Shown: one piece after another, positions 20,798-20,964 of the stretch
Layout of the letters: the number at the start of each line of letters is the position of its first letter
Numbering within the stretch: the stretch's first letter is position 1
Virus record (IMG/VR): IMGVR_UViG_3300042923_000979
Coordinates: 1-20,964 of that record
From: a virus
DNA length: 20,964 nucleotides
Reading direction: 5' to 3' (one strand)
The notes under the pieces: generated by a model
Told to the model about the DNA's origin: nothing
What the model saw: the letters and a program-made list of their open reading frames with translations, nothing else
The model's database searches: none
Position numbers and translations under genes: made by a program

Positions 20798-20964
20798 CTA
20801 CTCCTCCTTCTTCGAATCTGTCTTACTAAAATAAAATGCAATAATTGTTCCTGCAATCGTGAGATATGCTGCATCAATTTCTTTGCCTTTTACAGCCAAT
20901 ACAGATACAGCAATGATAACTGTTAAGGTAATTATCGTTTTTACCTTCAATAAATTAGCTACAT
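20798..20964 (-). CDS. Holin (C-terminal 54 residues; runs off the right edge)
   Basis: The frame is open from the window edge to a TAG. It reads VANLLKVKTIITLTVIIAVS, VLAVKGKEIDAAYLTIAG, TIIAFYFSKTDSKKEE. Two membrane helices are separated by a short polar turn, with a charged tail, matching a common small holin family of phages of Gram-positive bacteria (pattern '.VK.i.tL.l...v....g......y..ii.FyF'). It sits directly upstream of the endolysin with stop and start almost touching. Only the first residues appear to be missing. Confidence 0.75.
   Translation of the reverse strand, partial: VANLLKVKTIITLTVIIAVSVLAVKGKEIDAAYLTIAGTIIAFYFSKTDSKKEE

Noticed and set aside
1-20964. tRNA genes, insertion sequences and transposases
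   Set aside because: None seen by eye: no cloverleaf with a TTCRA arm, no transposase ORF and no terminal inverted repeats with target duplications.

Overview
The window is the early/immunity half, plus the packaging start, of a temperate tailed phage from a low-GC Gram-positive host. A Clostridia-type host is likely: the DNA is strongly AT-rich, AGGAGG-type ribosome sites are strong, TTG and GTG starts are frequent, and the phage gene set is typical of Bacillota. The sequence does not identify a species.

Layout, left to right. 1-2562 (minus): the 5' part of a portal gene preceded by a terminase gene in which a small-subunit-like region is fused in front of the large subunit. 2605-5522 (minus): an accessory block of three uncharacterised genes, each with its own sigma-A-like promoter (17-nt spacers) and all predicted to be membrane-associated, together with a compact GC-richer stretch that looks like a structured small RNA ending in a terminator. 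5546-6786 (minus): a sigma-region-4-like late regulator, a small zinc-finger protein and an HTH protein. 6860-7096: a lone plus-strand small membrane protein with its own promoter. 7112-16995 (minus): the early operon, running in transcription order from a Cro-like gene through tiny zinc-finger ORFs, an AbrB-like protein, DUF1351 and ERF recombination proteins, a nucleotidyltransferase-like protein, SSB, an ERCC4 nuclease, a CHC2 primase zinc finger and a DUF927 helicase, then small accessory genes (including DUF551) and an adenine methyltransferase. Next to the helicase gene lies a cluster of GTAACC/GGTTAC motifs around an AT-rich core, a candidate replication origin.

16774-19652: the lysogeny switch. 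The Cro-like gene (minus) diverges from a CI-like repressor, an ImmA-type metallopeptidase and a large serine recombinase (plus). Both switch promoters are readable and carry TTGCG-CTA-CGCAA-type operators; one extra perfect copy is centred on the cro stop codon. 20034-20964 (minus): an M23-like endolysin and the 3' part of a holin, that is, the end of the late operon.

The end of the lysis genes is joined directly to the recombinase with no host genes between. This is the order of a circular or virion-form phage map, so attP is probably intact in the window, most likely in 19653-20004 or 18114-18182. The least explained parts are the accessory membrane-protein/small-RNA block (2605-5522) and the repeat-rich interval after the recombinase.
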